Origin: Naasia sp.
GTDB taxonomy: Bacteria; Actinomycetota; Actinomycetes; Actinomycetales; Microbacteriaceae
Assembly (NCBI RefSeq): GCF_025465545.1
Contig: NZ_JAODMK010000014.1
Location: forward strand, 1-59,930
Direction of reading: 5' to 3'
Length of the DNA stretch: 59,930 bases
In this document: piece by piece, positions 32,231 through 40,105 of the stretch
Layout: every line of letters starts with the position of its first letter
Position numbering within the stretch: position 1 is the stretch's first letter
The notes under the pieces: generated by a model
Seen by the model: the letters and a program-made list of their open reading frames with translations, nothing else
Told to the model about the DNA's origin: nothing
The model's database searches: none
Made by a program: the position numbers and the translations under genes

Positions 32231-33667
32231 CTACGAGGCGAGCTCCTCCCGGAGCTCCCGCGCGTACCGGAAGCGGGACTCGAGCCGCCACCACGGCTCC
32301 TGCTCGAGCGCCGGATGGCGGTAGGTGCCGGTGGTCGCGAGCGAGCGCACCATCTTCGTCAGCTCGGTGGCCCGCACGGCGCCTGATCGCACATCGAAGA
32401 CGCCCGGCTCGTAGTAGACCTCGCCGCCCGGCGGGGTCGTGCAGAGGGTGTTCCAGTCGTACGTGCCGAGGAGGCTCCACGCGGTCACCGCCACCAGCGG
32501 GGCGCCCTCGCCGCGGAGGCGGGAGGCGGCGTTCCACACCTCCCACAGCCACTGGAGCTGGGTTCCGGGATCTCCGTCGATGTGCACCTCGGTCACCGCA
32601 TACGGGAGGTCGCCGTACCGCTCCCACACTTCGCGGAGGATGTCCTCGAGGGGCGGGGAGTCGGCGCGCGCCGTCTCCAGGGCGGGGACGTCCGCGTACT
32701 CCAGCCCGTTCTCCGGATCCCGCGGCCCGTGCGTGAAGCCCGGGTACCAGTCCGTCTCGGAGTCGAGGAACCGGTTGCTCAGCAGGTAGTGGTTGATGCC
32801 GAGGATGTCGGGCGGGCAGGGGGAGTCGGCGAGCTCCCGCAGTTCGTCCACGCTGAGGCCGCCCTTCTGCACGAGGTAGTCGTGCAGGGGGTGCTCGGGC
32901 GTGACGCGCCCGAGCAGCAGGTCCCAGCTCAGCCAGCGGCGGGTGTTCTCGAAGTCGACCTGACCCCGTGTCTGCTCGGTGCCGGTCGCCCGGCCCAGGT
33001 CGTCGGTGGCGACCAGCTTGGCGTGCGGGTTCACCTTGCGGATCTCCGCCATGGCGAGCACCGTGCCCCGGACCTGGTTGACGAGCGCGCGGGCGAAGGT
33101 GGCGTGATCCCGCGCATGCGGGTACCAGACGCCGTAGAGACCGCTGAAGCGCGCGGTCGTGAGCGGCTCGTTGACCGGCGTGTAGTAGGTGACCCAGGGG
33201 TAGCGCTCCGCCACCGCGGCGGCGTACGCGGCCAGCTTCTCGGGGAAGGCAGGATCCACGAGCGAGGTGTAGTGCGGCCCGCTGCCGTGGTGGAGCAGGC
33301 CCAGGATCGGCTCGAGCCGGGACTCCCGGAGCACGTCCATGCGCTCATCGAAAACCTCGAACCGGGGCTGTTCGAGCGAGTCGGGCGCTACCGCCTCCCA
33401 GAGCAGCGGGTAGCGCACGAGCGGGATGCCGAGTCCCTCGAATCGGCGGATGTCCTCGACGGCGCGCTCGTGGTGCCCGGTGAATCGGGCCTGATCCGAC
33501 CAGGCGTCGCCGACCCGGTTGATGGTGCACTCGACTCCGCCCCACAGCTGCAGGCGTCCGGGTCCGGGCAGGGAGGCCCGCTGCCTGCTCTCCCGGGGCA
33601 GGTCGGCGACCGCGCCTCCGGCGGCGGGAGCGTCCGAGAACGGGGGAGAGCTGGGCAGGTGGGGCAT
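32231..33667 (-). CDS. Glycoside hydrolase family 1-like protein
   Basis: A 478-residue GH1-type (beta/alpha)8 glycosidase. The acid/base Glu lies in YTPVNEPLT and the nucleophile candidate is the Glu in AVTEVHIDGD, where classical GH1 enzymes have ENG. Other barrel elements are GIPLVRYPLLWE, PILGLLHHGSGP and DILGINHYLLSN. The divergent nucleophile motif places it in the actinobacterial GH1-like branch whose substrates are undefined. The ATG at 33667 follows GAGGA; a GTG at 33763 would overlap the glycosyltransferase and add a basic, low-complexity stretch. No signal peptide is evident with the chosen start. It is downstream of the glycosyltransferase gene and probably cotranscribed. Confidence 0.82.
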   Translation of the reverse strand: MPHLPSSPPFSDAPAAGGAVADLPRESRQRASLPGPGRLQLWGGVECTINRVGDAWSDQARFTGHHERAVEDIRRFEGLGIPLVRYPLLWEAVAPDSLEQPRFEVFDERMDVLRESRLEPILGLLHHGSGPHYTSLVDPAFPEKLAAYAAAVAERYPWVTYYTPVNEPLTTARFSGLYGVWYPHARDHATFARALVNQVRGTVLAMAEIRKVNPHAKLVATDDLGRATGTEQTRGQVDFENTRRWLSWDLLLGRVTPEHPLHDYLVQKGGLSVDELRELADSPCPPDILGINHYLLSNRFLDSETDWYPGFTHGPRDPENGLEYADVPALETARADSPPLEDILREVWERYGDLPYAVTEVHIDGDPGTQLQWLWEVWNAASRLRGEGAPLVAVTAWSLLGTYDWNTLCTTPPGGEVYYEPGVFDVRSGAVRATELTKMVRSLATTGTYRHPALEQEPWWRLESRFRYARELREELAS

Positions 33668-33743
33668 CGGGTCCTCAGGGATGGGGCGACGGGCACGGAG
33701 CGCCCGCGCCCGGGTGGCGGCGAGCGAGATCGCGCTGCGGCGC

Positions 33744-34931
33744 CTAGCTGGCGAGGTGCTCACTCTCCGACGCGCGGGCGCGGAGCAGCCGCGGCGGAGT
33801 CAGCGGGCGGGCGGCGCTGCGGTCGGCGAGCGCGTCCTCGACGATCCGCCACATCTTGTCGGCGATCGCGTCCCAGCTGTGCCGCTCCTCCAGCCGCGCC
33901 CGGCCGTCCCGGTCCTCGACCGCGTCCTCCACCACGATGCGGCAGGCTCCGGCGAAGCCGTGCGCATCGTCGGCGAAGTGCACGACGCCCGAGTAGTCGG
34001 AGACCACGTCCGCGACCCGGGTGGAGACGACGGGAAGACCTGCGGCGAGGTACTCGAGGGTCTTCGTGGGGCTGATCGACCGGGTGGCCTCATTGAGCGC
34101 GAACGGCATGAGGGCCACGTCGAATCCCGCCATCACGCCGGGCAGGTCCTCGTACAGCGCCATTCCCGGATACTCGATGTTCGGCTCCGTTGGCAGGTCG
34201 GCGACCTCGATCTTGAGGACCGGTCCGACCACCCGGATGGTCCAGTCGGGCAGCTCATGGGCGAGCCCGCTGAGGAGCTCCAGGTCGAGGCGCTCGTCGA
34301 CCACGCCGACGTAGCCGGCGACCCGTTGGCCTTCGGTCCGCTCGGATCGCAGGGCGCGCGAGGGGGCGTAGTGGCGCGGGTCGACGCCACTCGGGAAGAG
34401 GTGGCTCTCGCCCTCGCGCTGCCCGGAGATGGACCGGTGCAGGGTGCGACCGCCCGCGAACACGACGTCGGCGCTGCGCAGCAGCTCCCCCTGGCGCAGT
34501 CGCAGCCCAGCCGGCGCGAACTTGAACGAGGCGAGGTCGTCCATCACGTCGTAGCAGGTGAGACGGGGGTGCAGCGCGCACGCCATGTCGTAGGCCATCG
34601 GCGTGTAGAGGAGGACGATCGGCGCGGGGGTGGATCCCTGCTCGGCGAGGAACTCCGCGAGCAGTTCCGGATAGCGCTCCGCTCCGGCCGCGGCGAAGCC
34701 GAACAGCCCGGGGCGATCCTCGAGGGCGGGGATCGCCAGCCAGACCCGGGTGACGCCGTCGCGCTCCTCGGAGCGCATCACGGGGGAGTCCACGTCCTCG
34801 GTGATCGGCTCCTCGACGAACCAGATGCGTCCCACCTCGTCCTCGGCGGCGAAGCGCGACACCAGATGCTGCGGACGCTGCCACACGAAGACCCAGCGCA
34901 GGTGGGAGAGGACGACGAGATCGGTGGGCAT
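33744..34931 (-). CDS. GT-B fold glycosyltransferase
   Basis: A 395-residue GT4-like retaining glycosyltransferase. N-terminal VVLSHLRWVFVWQRPQHL is shared by a group of actinobacterial transferases. The nucleotide-sugar site is in the C-terminal half: SPTKTLEYLAAGLPVVSTRVADV, with Glu as the expected nucleotide-sugar contact. No membrane segment is seen. AAAGGA precedes the ATG at 34931. Its neighbours are a GH1-like and a GH2-like hydrolase, so it may build or modify an extracellular glycan; acceptor and donor are unknown. Confidence 0.85.
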   Translation of the reverse strand: MPTDLVVLSHLRWVFVWQRPQHLVSRFAAEDEVGRIWFVEEPITEDVDSPVMRSEERDGVTRVWLAIPALEDRPGLFGFAAAGAERYPELLAEFLAEQGSTPAPIVLLYTPMAYDMACALHPRLTCYDVMDDLASFKFAPAGLRLRQGELLRSADVVFAGGRTLHRSISGQREGESHLFPSGVDPRHYAPSRALRSERTEGQRVAGYVGVVDERLDLELLSGLAHELPDWTIRVVGPVLKIEVADLPTEPNIEYPGMALYEDLPGVMAGFDVALMPFALNEATRSISPTKTLEYLAAGLPVVSTRVADVVSDYSGVVHFADDAHGFAGACRIVVEDAVEDRDGRARLEERHSWDAIADKMWRIVEDALADRSAARPLTPPRLLRARASESEHLAS

Positions 34932-35178
34932 GCGGTTCCTTTCGGTGCGCCGTGCGGAAGCAGGACCGACGATGCCTCCTCAGACTCTCCTGGCCCTCGG
35001 GGTGCGACAAGGCCCTTGCGCGCCGCGCCCATTCGCGCAACAGGCGCCCCCGCAGGCCGGCCGGGGACCTCCTCCCTCTGCCCCAGCAGGCGGAACGGCC
35101 TCCGGCAGGCGATTCCGCCTCGGACAGGGCGGCGCCAGGCGGGGGCTGGCGGTCATCCGGACCGCCGGCGGAGGCCGG
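34932..35178. other. Intergenic region, nothing recognised
   Basis: The stretch between the GH2-like and glycosyltransferase genes (both minus strand) is very GC-rich with several imperfect C/G palindromes, but I see no clear promoter, terminator or gene. Confidence 0.4.
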
Positions 35179-37047
35179 TCAGTTGCCCGGCGTGAAGTTG
35201 TAGCCGTAGTCCGTCGACAGGCCCGTGCCGTGGGTCGCCTTGCGCATGCCCTCGAGAGGGAACTTCGGCGTGCGGTCGGCGAAGAAGAGCCCGTTCGCCT
35301 CCTGGTAGGTGTCGGTGAACTGGGTGTAGCAGAAGCCCCCGAGGGCCTCCACGCGGCTGACGGCGCTGATGAGCTTGGCGTACCGCTCCTGCAGGTCCCC
35401 GCTCGAACTCGTGACGCTGTACCCCCACACGCCGTCCGGGCCTTCCTCGGGCGGGCTGTAGGCGATGCCGCCGAACTCGGTGAGCATCACGGGCTGACCC
35501 GAATGCGGGTGCCCCTCCAGGGTGAGCACCCGACCGCTCGGGAAGCCGCGCATCACGGCGTCCCGAAGCGTGAGGTCCTCGGCCGTGCCGTACCGGCGGA
35601 GGATCCGCTCGGGGTCGTCGTCGTAGTCGTGGATGGTGAGGATGTCCGTCGCCGTGCTCTCCCAGCCGTCGTTGCCGATCACCGGCCGGGTCGGGTCGAG
35701 CGTCCGGGTGAGGTGGTACAGGGACTGGACGAAGCTGCGGTGAGCCTCGTTGTCGGGCAGATCGGGCACGCCCCACGACTCGTTGAACGGCACCCAGACC
35801 ACGATGCACGGATGGTTGGAGTCTCGGTCGATCACCTCCATCCACTCCCGGACGAGGCGCTCCACCGCCTCGTGGGTGAACCGGTATGCGCTCGGCATCT
35901 CCTCCCAGACGAGGAGTCCCATCCGGTCGGCCCAGTAGAGGAACCGGGGGTCCTCGATCTTCTGGTGCTTGCGGACGCCGTTGAAGCCTGCAGCCTTGAT
36001 CAGTCGGATGTCCTCGATGATCGCCTCCTCGGAGGGCGGAGTCATCAGGGTGTCGGGCCAGTAGCCCTGATCGAGGACGAGGCGCATGTAGTAGGGGCGG
36101 TTGTTGAGCATGGCCCGCCCCCGCTGGAGGGCGATCCGCCGGAGCGCTGTGTAGGAGCGGATCTCGTCGATCACGGACCCGCCGGCCACGAGCTGGATCT
36201 GGGCGTCCACGAGAGTCGGCTTCTCGGGGCTCCACAGGAGCTCGTTGCGGAAGTCGTCGATGCCCGGGTCGGAGAGGGCCAGCCGGCGGTGCACCTCGTT
36301 GTCCACGATGCGGTATGAGTCGTCGGCGAGGATCCGGTCGTCCACGCTGAGGCGCACCCGCAGTTCGAGGTCCAGCCCTTCGATCCGCTCGTGCGAGTGC
36401 ACATACGCGGCCAGGTCGAACTCCCAGCGGGAGAGGTCCGGCGTCCAGCGGATGCGGTCGAGGTACACGTCCGGCACGCGCTCCACCCACACGGTCTGCC
36501 AGATCCCCGACGTGCGCGGGTACCAGATCCCGTGGGGGCGCAGCTGCCAATCCTGCTTGCCGCGGGGCTTGGCGATGTCGGCGGGGTCGTCCTGCGCCCA
36601 CACCGCCACCGTCTGGGTTCCGCCCGGCTTCAGCGCGTCCGTGATGTCCAGCGAGAACGGGGTGTGGCCGCCCTCGTGCCCGCCCACCAGGACCCCGTTC
36701 ACCCAGACGCGCGCGGTGTAGTCCACCGCGCCGAAGTGCAGCAGGGTGCGTCCGGGGGCCGGCTCGAGCTCGAACTCCCGCTCGTACCAGTGGTTGGCGT
36801 GGAAGCCCTCGTCGTGGATGCCGCTGCGCGGCGACTCTGGCGCGAAGGGGACCTGGATCCGCCGGTCCCACTCGGGGATCTGGCTCGGGTGCGTGGCGCG
36901 CCGGTCGTCGTCGAAGGCGAACCGCCACTCGCCGTTGAGGCACAGCCAGTCCCGCCGCTGGAACTGCCTGCGGGGGTAGTCCGGGGAGTCCGTCGGCCAG
37001 TCCCCGGAGTCGAATCCCGGGCCGAGCCTTCCGATGTCGAGGGTCAC
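35179..37047 (-). CDS. Glycoside hydrolase family 2 (beta-galactosidase/glucuronidase-like)
   Basis: A 622-residue GH2 enzyme. The N-terminal jelly-roll sugar-binding domain (about residues 45-210: NGEWRFAFDD, WYEREFEL, VWVNGVLVGGHEGG) is followed by an immunoglobulin-like domain and the catalytic TIM barrel (about 320-620). The acid/base Glu is in VWVPFNESWG and the nucleophile in VMLTEFGGIAYS. HEGGHTPF and IKAAGFNGVRKHQK are further family marks. No signal peptide, so probably intracellular. GTG at 37047 has GGAAGGA just upstream; longer frames lack one. It could cleave beta-galactosides, mannosides or glucuronides. Confidence 0.85.
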   Translation of the reverse strand: MTLDIGRLGPGFDSGDWPTDSPDYPRRQFQRRDWLCLNGEWRFAFDDDRRATHPSQIPEWDRRIQVPFAPESPRSGIHDEGFHANHWYEREFELEPAPGRTLLHFGAVDYTARVWVNGVLVGGHEGGHTPFSLDITDALKPGGTQTVAVWAQDDPADIAKPRGKQDWQLRPHGIWYPRTSGIWQTVWVERVPDVYLDRIRWTPDLSRWEFDLAAYVHSHERIEGLDLELRVRLSVDDRILADDSYRIVDNEVHRRLALSDPGIDDFRNELLWSPEKPTLVDAQIQLVAGGSVIDEIRSYTALRRIALQRGRAMLNNRPYYMRLVLDQGYWPDTLMTPPSEEAIIEDIRLIKAAGFNGVRKHQKIEDPRFLYWADRMGLLVWEEMPSAYRFTHEAVERLVREWMEVIDRDSNHPCIVVWVPFNESWGVPDLPDNEAHRSFVQSLYHLTRTLDPTRPVIGNDGWESTATDILTIHDYDDDPERILRRYGTAEDLTLRDAVMRGFPSGRVLTLEGHPHSGQPVMLTEFGGIAYSPPEEGPDGVWGYSVTSSSGDLQERYAKLISAVSRVEALGGFCYTQFTDTYQEANGLFFADRTPKFPLEGMRKATHGTGLSTDYGYNFTPGN

Positions 37048-37171
37048 ATCGTCCTTCCGTTGCACGGAGTCCAACGCTACGGGAACCATCGGGGAGGGAG
37101 AAAGTGCTGCCTGCCGCAGGATCGTCGGGTCCGCATCTCGCACGGCCCGGTACGGTGATCCCGGGAGGACG

Positions 37172-37669
37172 ATGATGAGCGATCCAGTGCCCGGGAGCGG
37201 CATTCCCCTGTCTGCGCGCATCCGGCAGGAGGAGGACGAGCTCGACTTCGGCTCCTTCGGCTACGACACCGCATGGCGGATCGGCACCTGGCTGACCGAG
37301 CGGGCGCGGGCGGACTCCCTCCCGGTCGCGATCTCGATCGTGTTCGGCCTGCAGCGGGTGTTCCACGCCGCGATGCCGGGCACGAGTGCCGACAACGACC
37401 GCTGGCTGGCGCGCAAGCAGCGCGTGGTGGCCACCTACGGCGCCTCCTCCTACCGCGTCGGCGCCGAGTTCCGGGAGCGCGGCGAGGACTTCGCCACGCA
37501 CTCGGGCTACGACCCGGCCGAGTACGCCGCACACGGCGGGGCGGTGCCGATCCGCGTGGGCGGCGCGATCGTCGGGTCGGTGGCCGTGTCGGGTCTCGCC
37601 CAGGACGCGGATCACGACCTGGTGGTCGAGGCGCTCAGGGCCGCGCTCGCCGCCCAGCACGCCCGCTAG
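37172..37669 (+). CDS. Heme-degrading domain / UPF0303 family protein
   Basis: A 165-residue protein of the UPF0303/heme-degrading (HbpS-like) group. Motifs: FGYDTAWRIGTWLTERA, VFHAAMPGTSADNDRWLARK, and the C-terminal GGAVPIRVGGAIVGSVAVSGL, which is the typical GlcG/HbpS-type strand-turn. Family members have been reported as heme-binding or as small-molecule-binding alpha/beta proteins; the role here is open. Two adjacent ATGs at 37172 and 37175 both fit the site GGGAGG. It is divergent from the GH2 gene. Confidence 0.82.
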   Translation: MMSDPVPGSGIPLSARIRQEEDELDFGSFGYDTAWRIGTWLTERARADSLPVAISIVFGLQRVFHAAMPGTSADNDRWLARKQRVVATYGASSYRVGAEFRERGEDFATHSGYDPAEYAAHGGAVPIRVGGAIVGSVAVSGLAQDADHDLVVEALRAALAAQHAR

Positions 37670-37698
37670 CCCGCGCCCCCGATCAGTCGGGACGCATG

Positions 37699-37800
37699 CC
37701 CCCCATTCGAGGCCTAGTCCTGGGGGCGGCGCGGAACTATCCTGTGGATATCCCGATACCCGATCGGATGCGTTGCGACGACCCATCGCGCCGCCCCCTG
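37699..37800 (+). promoter_or_regulatory. Promoter-leader cassette copy A of the pilus locus
   Basis: CCCCCCATTCG at 37699-37709 lies before a -10-like TATCCT (37738-37743). ACCCGATCGG follows at 37758-37767 and ACCCATCGC at 37781-37789. The order and spacing are repeated before pilT at 38862-38916 (copy B). The remainder of 37670-37923 contains a short GTG frame (37819-37920) and otherwise nothing recognisable. Confidence 0.5.
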
Positions 37801-37818
37801 CACACACCTGGACCCAAG

Positions 37819-37920
37819 GTGACCACGAACCCGAACGTGGTCGACGCGCTCGCCCCGGCGACTCGCTCGACTCCGCAGACCAGTCTCCCCGGCGCGCCCC
37901 GCGTGCAGAAGGGCGACTGA
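37819..37920 (+). CDS. Possible 33-residue leader peptide or duplicated pilT start
   Basis: A short GTG-started frame, MTTNPNVVDALAPATR..., ending three bases before the next gene's GTG. Its beginning resembles the pilT N-terminus (MNPNPKFGVHGAALTS), and it lies the same distance (38 versus 37 nt) after the shared ACCCATCGC element. Codon choice is strongly third-position GC. There is no Shine-Dalgarno sequence, as for pilT. It may be a leader peptide coupled to the next gene or a remnant of a duplication. Confidence 0.35.
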   Translation: MTTNPNVVDALAPATRSTPQTSLPGAPRVQKGD

Positions 37921-37923
37921 CCC

Positions 37924-38496
37924 GTGCTGCGTCCCTACCGCTTCGAGCGCGAGCTCGATCGATCCGTCGCCCAGTGGCTCGCCTGGCTGCCCCGCTGGGA
38001 GCCCGGCTCACTGCGCCGGCGCAGCGAGGTCTGCACCGTCTGCCCCCGGTACGCCGACGAGCTCGGCTTCGACGACCTGCCCCATGGCCCCCTGCATGCA
38101 CTCGTGACGAGTGTCGAGTCGCTGCTCATCGAGCAGTTCCTCCGCAACGCCGCCGCCCGGTTCCCCGAACTGGAGCGCGACGGCGAGTGGAAGGTGTGGC
38201 TGGAGCGCGGCGTCGTGCGCGTGACCGCCACGGACGGCCGCGACGTCGACGACTTCCTGGACCAGTTCGATCCGATGGGCACGGTGTCCATCCAGGCGAC
38301 TGGGACGGTCACTGCGGTGCACGCGGCGCAGGCTCGGGTGGAGCTGGTCCGGCTGTACTACAGCCTCTTCAACTCCGCCGTGTCCCGGCTGCACGGGCAG
38401 CGCACGGTCGTGCTGCGTGCCGTCGGCGCCTACATCGAGCCGAAGGTGCAGCGGATGGCCGACGAGCTCGTCGCCGAGGTCTGCGGAGCCGCCTGA
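37924..38496 (+). CDS. Pilus-locus protein with C-x2-C-x13-H-x3-H motif (longer paralogue)
   Basis: I do not recognise a named family. The 190-residue product has an N-terminal ERELDR helix, a CTVC...LPHGPLH segment with C-x2-C-x13-H-x3-H spacing (about residues 37-58), a central region (about 70-155) absent from its paralogue, and a C-terminal helix with AYIEPKVQRMA. The protein at 40105-40509 matches the first, second and last of these, so both belong to one family. Predicted soluble, with no signal peptide or membrane segment. The Cys/His set could hold zinc (inference). It is the first full-length gene of the pilus locus. A GTG start with AGAAGGG about 10 bases upstream. Confidence 0.75.
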   Translation: MLRPYRFERELDRSVAQWLAWLPRWEPGSLRRRSEVCTVCPRYADELGFDDLPHGPLHALVTSVESLLIEQFLRNAAARFPELERDGEWKVWLERGVVRVTATDGRDVDDFLDQFDPMGTVSIQATGTVTAVHAAQARVELVRLYYSLFNSAVSRLHGQRTVVLRAVGAYIEPKVQRMADELVAEVCGAA

Positions 38497-38542
38497 CCCT
38501 TCCGGCGGCCCTGTCCAGGCTCCTTCTCCCGGCCCCTCCTTT

Positions 38543-38621
38543 CGCTCAGCAGGCAGATTCCCCTCCAGCAGGCAGAAAAACCCCCCTAGGGGCACCCGTC
38601 GCGTTTTCTGCCTGCTGAGCG
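38543..38621. repeat. Nested inverted repeat downstream of the first pilus gene
   Basis: The 15-bp arm CGCTCAGCAGGCAGA (38543-38557) is perfectly complementary to 38607-38621. A second copy, CAGCAGGCAGAAAA (38566-38579), is perfectly complementary to 38604-38617. The two left arms therefore compete for one right arm. A CCCCTAGGGG palindrome lies in the loop. It begins about 45 bp past a stop codon, so a terminator role is likely. Confidence 0.7.
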
Positions 38622-38715
38622 AGAGCGCGGCCTGAGCGCCCCTGCCGCCCGCCGTGCCGTGTCCCCCTTTCTGCCGACACCCGGAAGCGGGATGTTCCGG
38701 CGACCCCTCGGCGCG

Positions 38716-38835
38716 TAGCGTCGTAGCCGTACAGGGGGAGCTTCCGGTACGGCTTCGGGGGAATGCCCGGACCGAAAGATGCTCCGGTGCGGCGTCGGGG
38801 GGACGCCGCCCGGAGCCCCTGTCCCCCTTTTGCGG
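38716..38835 (+). promoter_or_regulatory. Structured leader with attenuator-like alternative pairings upstream of pilT
   Basis: This is part of a 448-bp gene-free stretch (38497-38944). A -10-like TAGCGT lies at 38716-38721. Then GCCGTAC (38726-38732) pairs with GTACGGC (38747-38753). A strong hairpin, 38781-38796 with 38802-38816 (15 pairs, one bulge), is followed by a C-rich stretch and TTTT. In competition, 38731-38747 (ACAGGGG...CCGG) can pair with CCGGAGCCCCTGT at 38810-38822, which would disrupt the strong hairpin. This is the logic of an attenuator or riboswitch expression platform; no known riboswitch core is recognised. Confidence 0.45.
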
Positions 38836-38861
38836 CATGGCGGGCGCCTGCCGACCGGGCC

Positions 38862-38916
38862 TAGCCTCGCATCAGCCCGCTTACCCGATCGGGCTGCGGA
38901 TGCGACCACCCATCGC
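38862..38916 (+). promoter_or_regulatory. Promoter-leader cassette copy B upstream of pilT
   Basis: TAGCCT (38862-38867), ACCCGATCGG (38883-38892) and ACCCATCGC (38908-38916) occur in the same order and nearly the same spacing as copy A, and the pilT GTG follows 37 nt after the last element. No Shine-Dalgarno sequence precedes the GTG, so the conserved leader may contribute to translation. Confidence 0.5.
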
Positions 38917-38944
38917 TCCCGGCACTGCTACCCGAACCTGAGCC

Positions 38945-40105
38945 GTGAACCCGAACCCGAAATTCGGGGTCCATGGCGCCGCGCTGACCAGCGCCCCGCC
39001 GACCCCTTCCTCCCCGCTCCTCGACGCGGTCGCGTTCGTGCGCGACGCCGGAGGATCCGACCTGCACCTCGCCGCCGACGCGGTTCCGCGCGTCCGCATC
39101 GACGGGGCCCTCGCTCCGCTGCCTTCCTCCCCGCCGTGGGCCCCTGAACTCCTCGTGCATGAGCTGCGCCGCATGATGACCGACGCCGAGTGGGCCCGCT
39201 TCGAGACCGAGCGCGAGCTCGACTTCTCCTGGCAGGCCGGCGACGGTCAGCGGCTGCGCGTCAACGTGTACCGCCAGCGCGGCAGCATCGGCGCCGCGAT
39301 CCGGCTCGTGCCGTCCGAGGTGCAGTCCGTCCGCCGACTCGGCCTGCCCGAGAGCGTCGAGGCGCTCGCGGACCTGCCTCGCGGGCTCGTGCTCGTGACG
39401 GGGCCCACCGGGTCCGGCAAGTCGGCCACCCTCGCTGCGCTCCTCGACCGGGTGAACAGCACGCGCGACGGCCACATCCTCACCATCGAGGACCCCATCG
39501 AGGTCGTCCACGCCGGCAAGCGCTCGGTCGTGACCCAGCGGGAGATCGATCGGGACACCCGCGACTATGCCTCGGCGCTGCGCCAGGCGCTCCGTCAGGA
39601 CCCGGACGTGATCTTCCTCGGCGAGCTGCGCGACAAGGAGACCATCTCCGTGGCGCTGAGCGCCGCCGAGACCGGGCACCTGGTCCTCGCGACCATGCAC
39701 ACGTCCGACGCGCCCTCCGCCATCGACCGGATCATCGACGTGTTCCCCGGCACCCAGCAGGAGCAGGTCCGGGCCCAGCTGGCGCTCACCCTGCGCGGCG
39801 TGGTCGCGCAGACCCTTCTGCCCCGCGCCCTCGGCTCCGGCCGGGTCGTGGCCGCAGAGGTGCTCCTCGTGACGCCGGCCATCGCCAACCTGGTGCGCCA
39901 GGGCAAGGTGGCGCAGATCCGGACGGCGATGGGCTCCGGCGCCGACCTCGGCATGCAGACCCTCGACCAGGCGCTGGCCGATCTCGTCGACCGCGGTGCG
40001 GTCGACGCGGCAGCGGCGCTCCGGGTCGCGCACGATCCCGACCTGCTCGGCAGGATGCTCGCCCCCTACCTGCTGATCGACGCCGCGCTCGGACGGACCG
40101 CCTGA
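38945..40105 (+). CDS. pilT: Type IV pilus PilT-type ATPase (first copy)
   Basis: A 386-residue secretion-ATPase family member of the PilT branch. The N-terminal PAS-like subdomain (GGSDLHLAADAVPRVRIDG) is followed by GPTGSGKSATLAALL (Walker A), the Asp-box TIEDPIEV, Walker B in VIFLGELRD, and the His-box HLVLATMHTSDAP. The retraction-associated region reads TPAIANLVRQGKVAQI, close to the AIRNLIRE motif of PilT. It should power pilus retraction at the cytoplasmic face of the pilus base. The Walker A Thr-Thr seen in its paralogue is Ala-Thr here. The GTG start has no ribosome-binding site. The following small gene starts within its stop (TGATG). Confidence 0.88.
   Translation: MNPNPKFGVHGAALTSAPPTPSSPLLDAVAFVRDAGGSDLHLAADAVPRVRIDGALAPLPSSPPWAPELLVHELRRMMTDAEWARFETERELDFSWQAGDGQRLRVNVYRQRGSIGAAIRLVPSEVQSVRRLGLPESVEALADLPRGLVLVTGPTGSGKSATLAALLDRVNSTRDGHILTIEDPIEVVHAGKRSVVTQREIDRDTRDYASALRQALRQDPDVIFLGELRDKETISVALSAAETGHLVLATMHTSDAPSAIDRIIDVFPGTQQEQVRAQLALTLRGVVAQTLLPRALGSGRVVAAEVLLVTPAIANLVRQGKVAQIRTAMGSGADLGMQTLDQALADLVDRGAVDAAAALRVAHDPDLLGRMLAPYLLIDAALGRTA

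Noticed and set aside
38716-38835. Known cyclic-di-GMP riboswitch (GEMM-I or GEMM-II)
   Set aside because: The conserved GEMM core, including the ACGCACAGGGCAAA-type segment and tetraloop-receptor arrangement, is not present; only the alternative-pairing design is similar.
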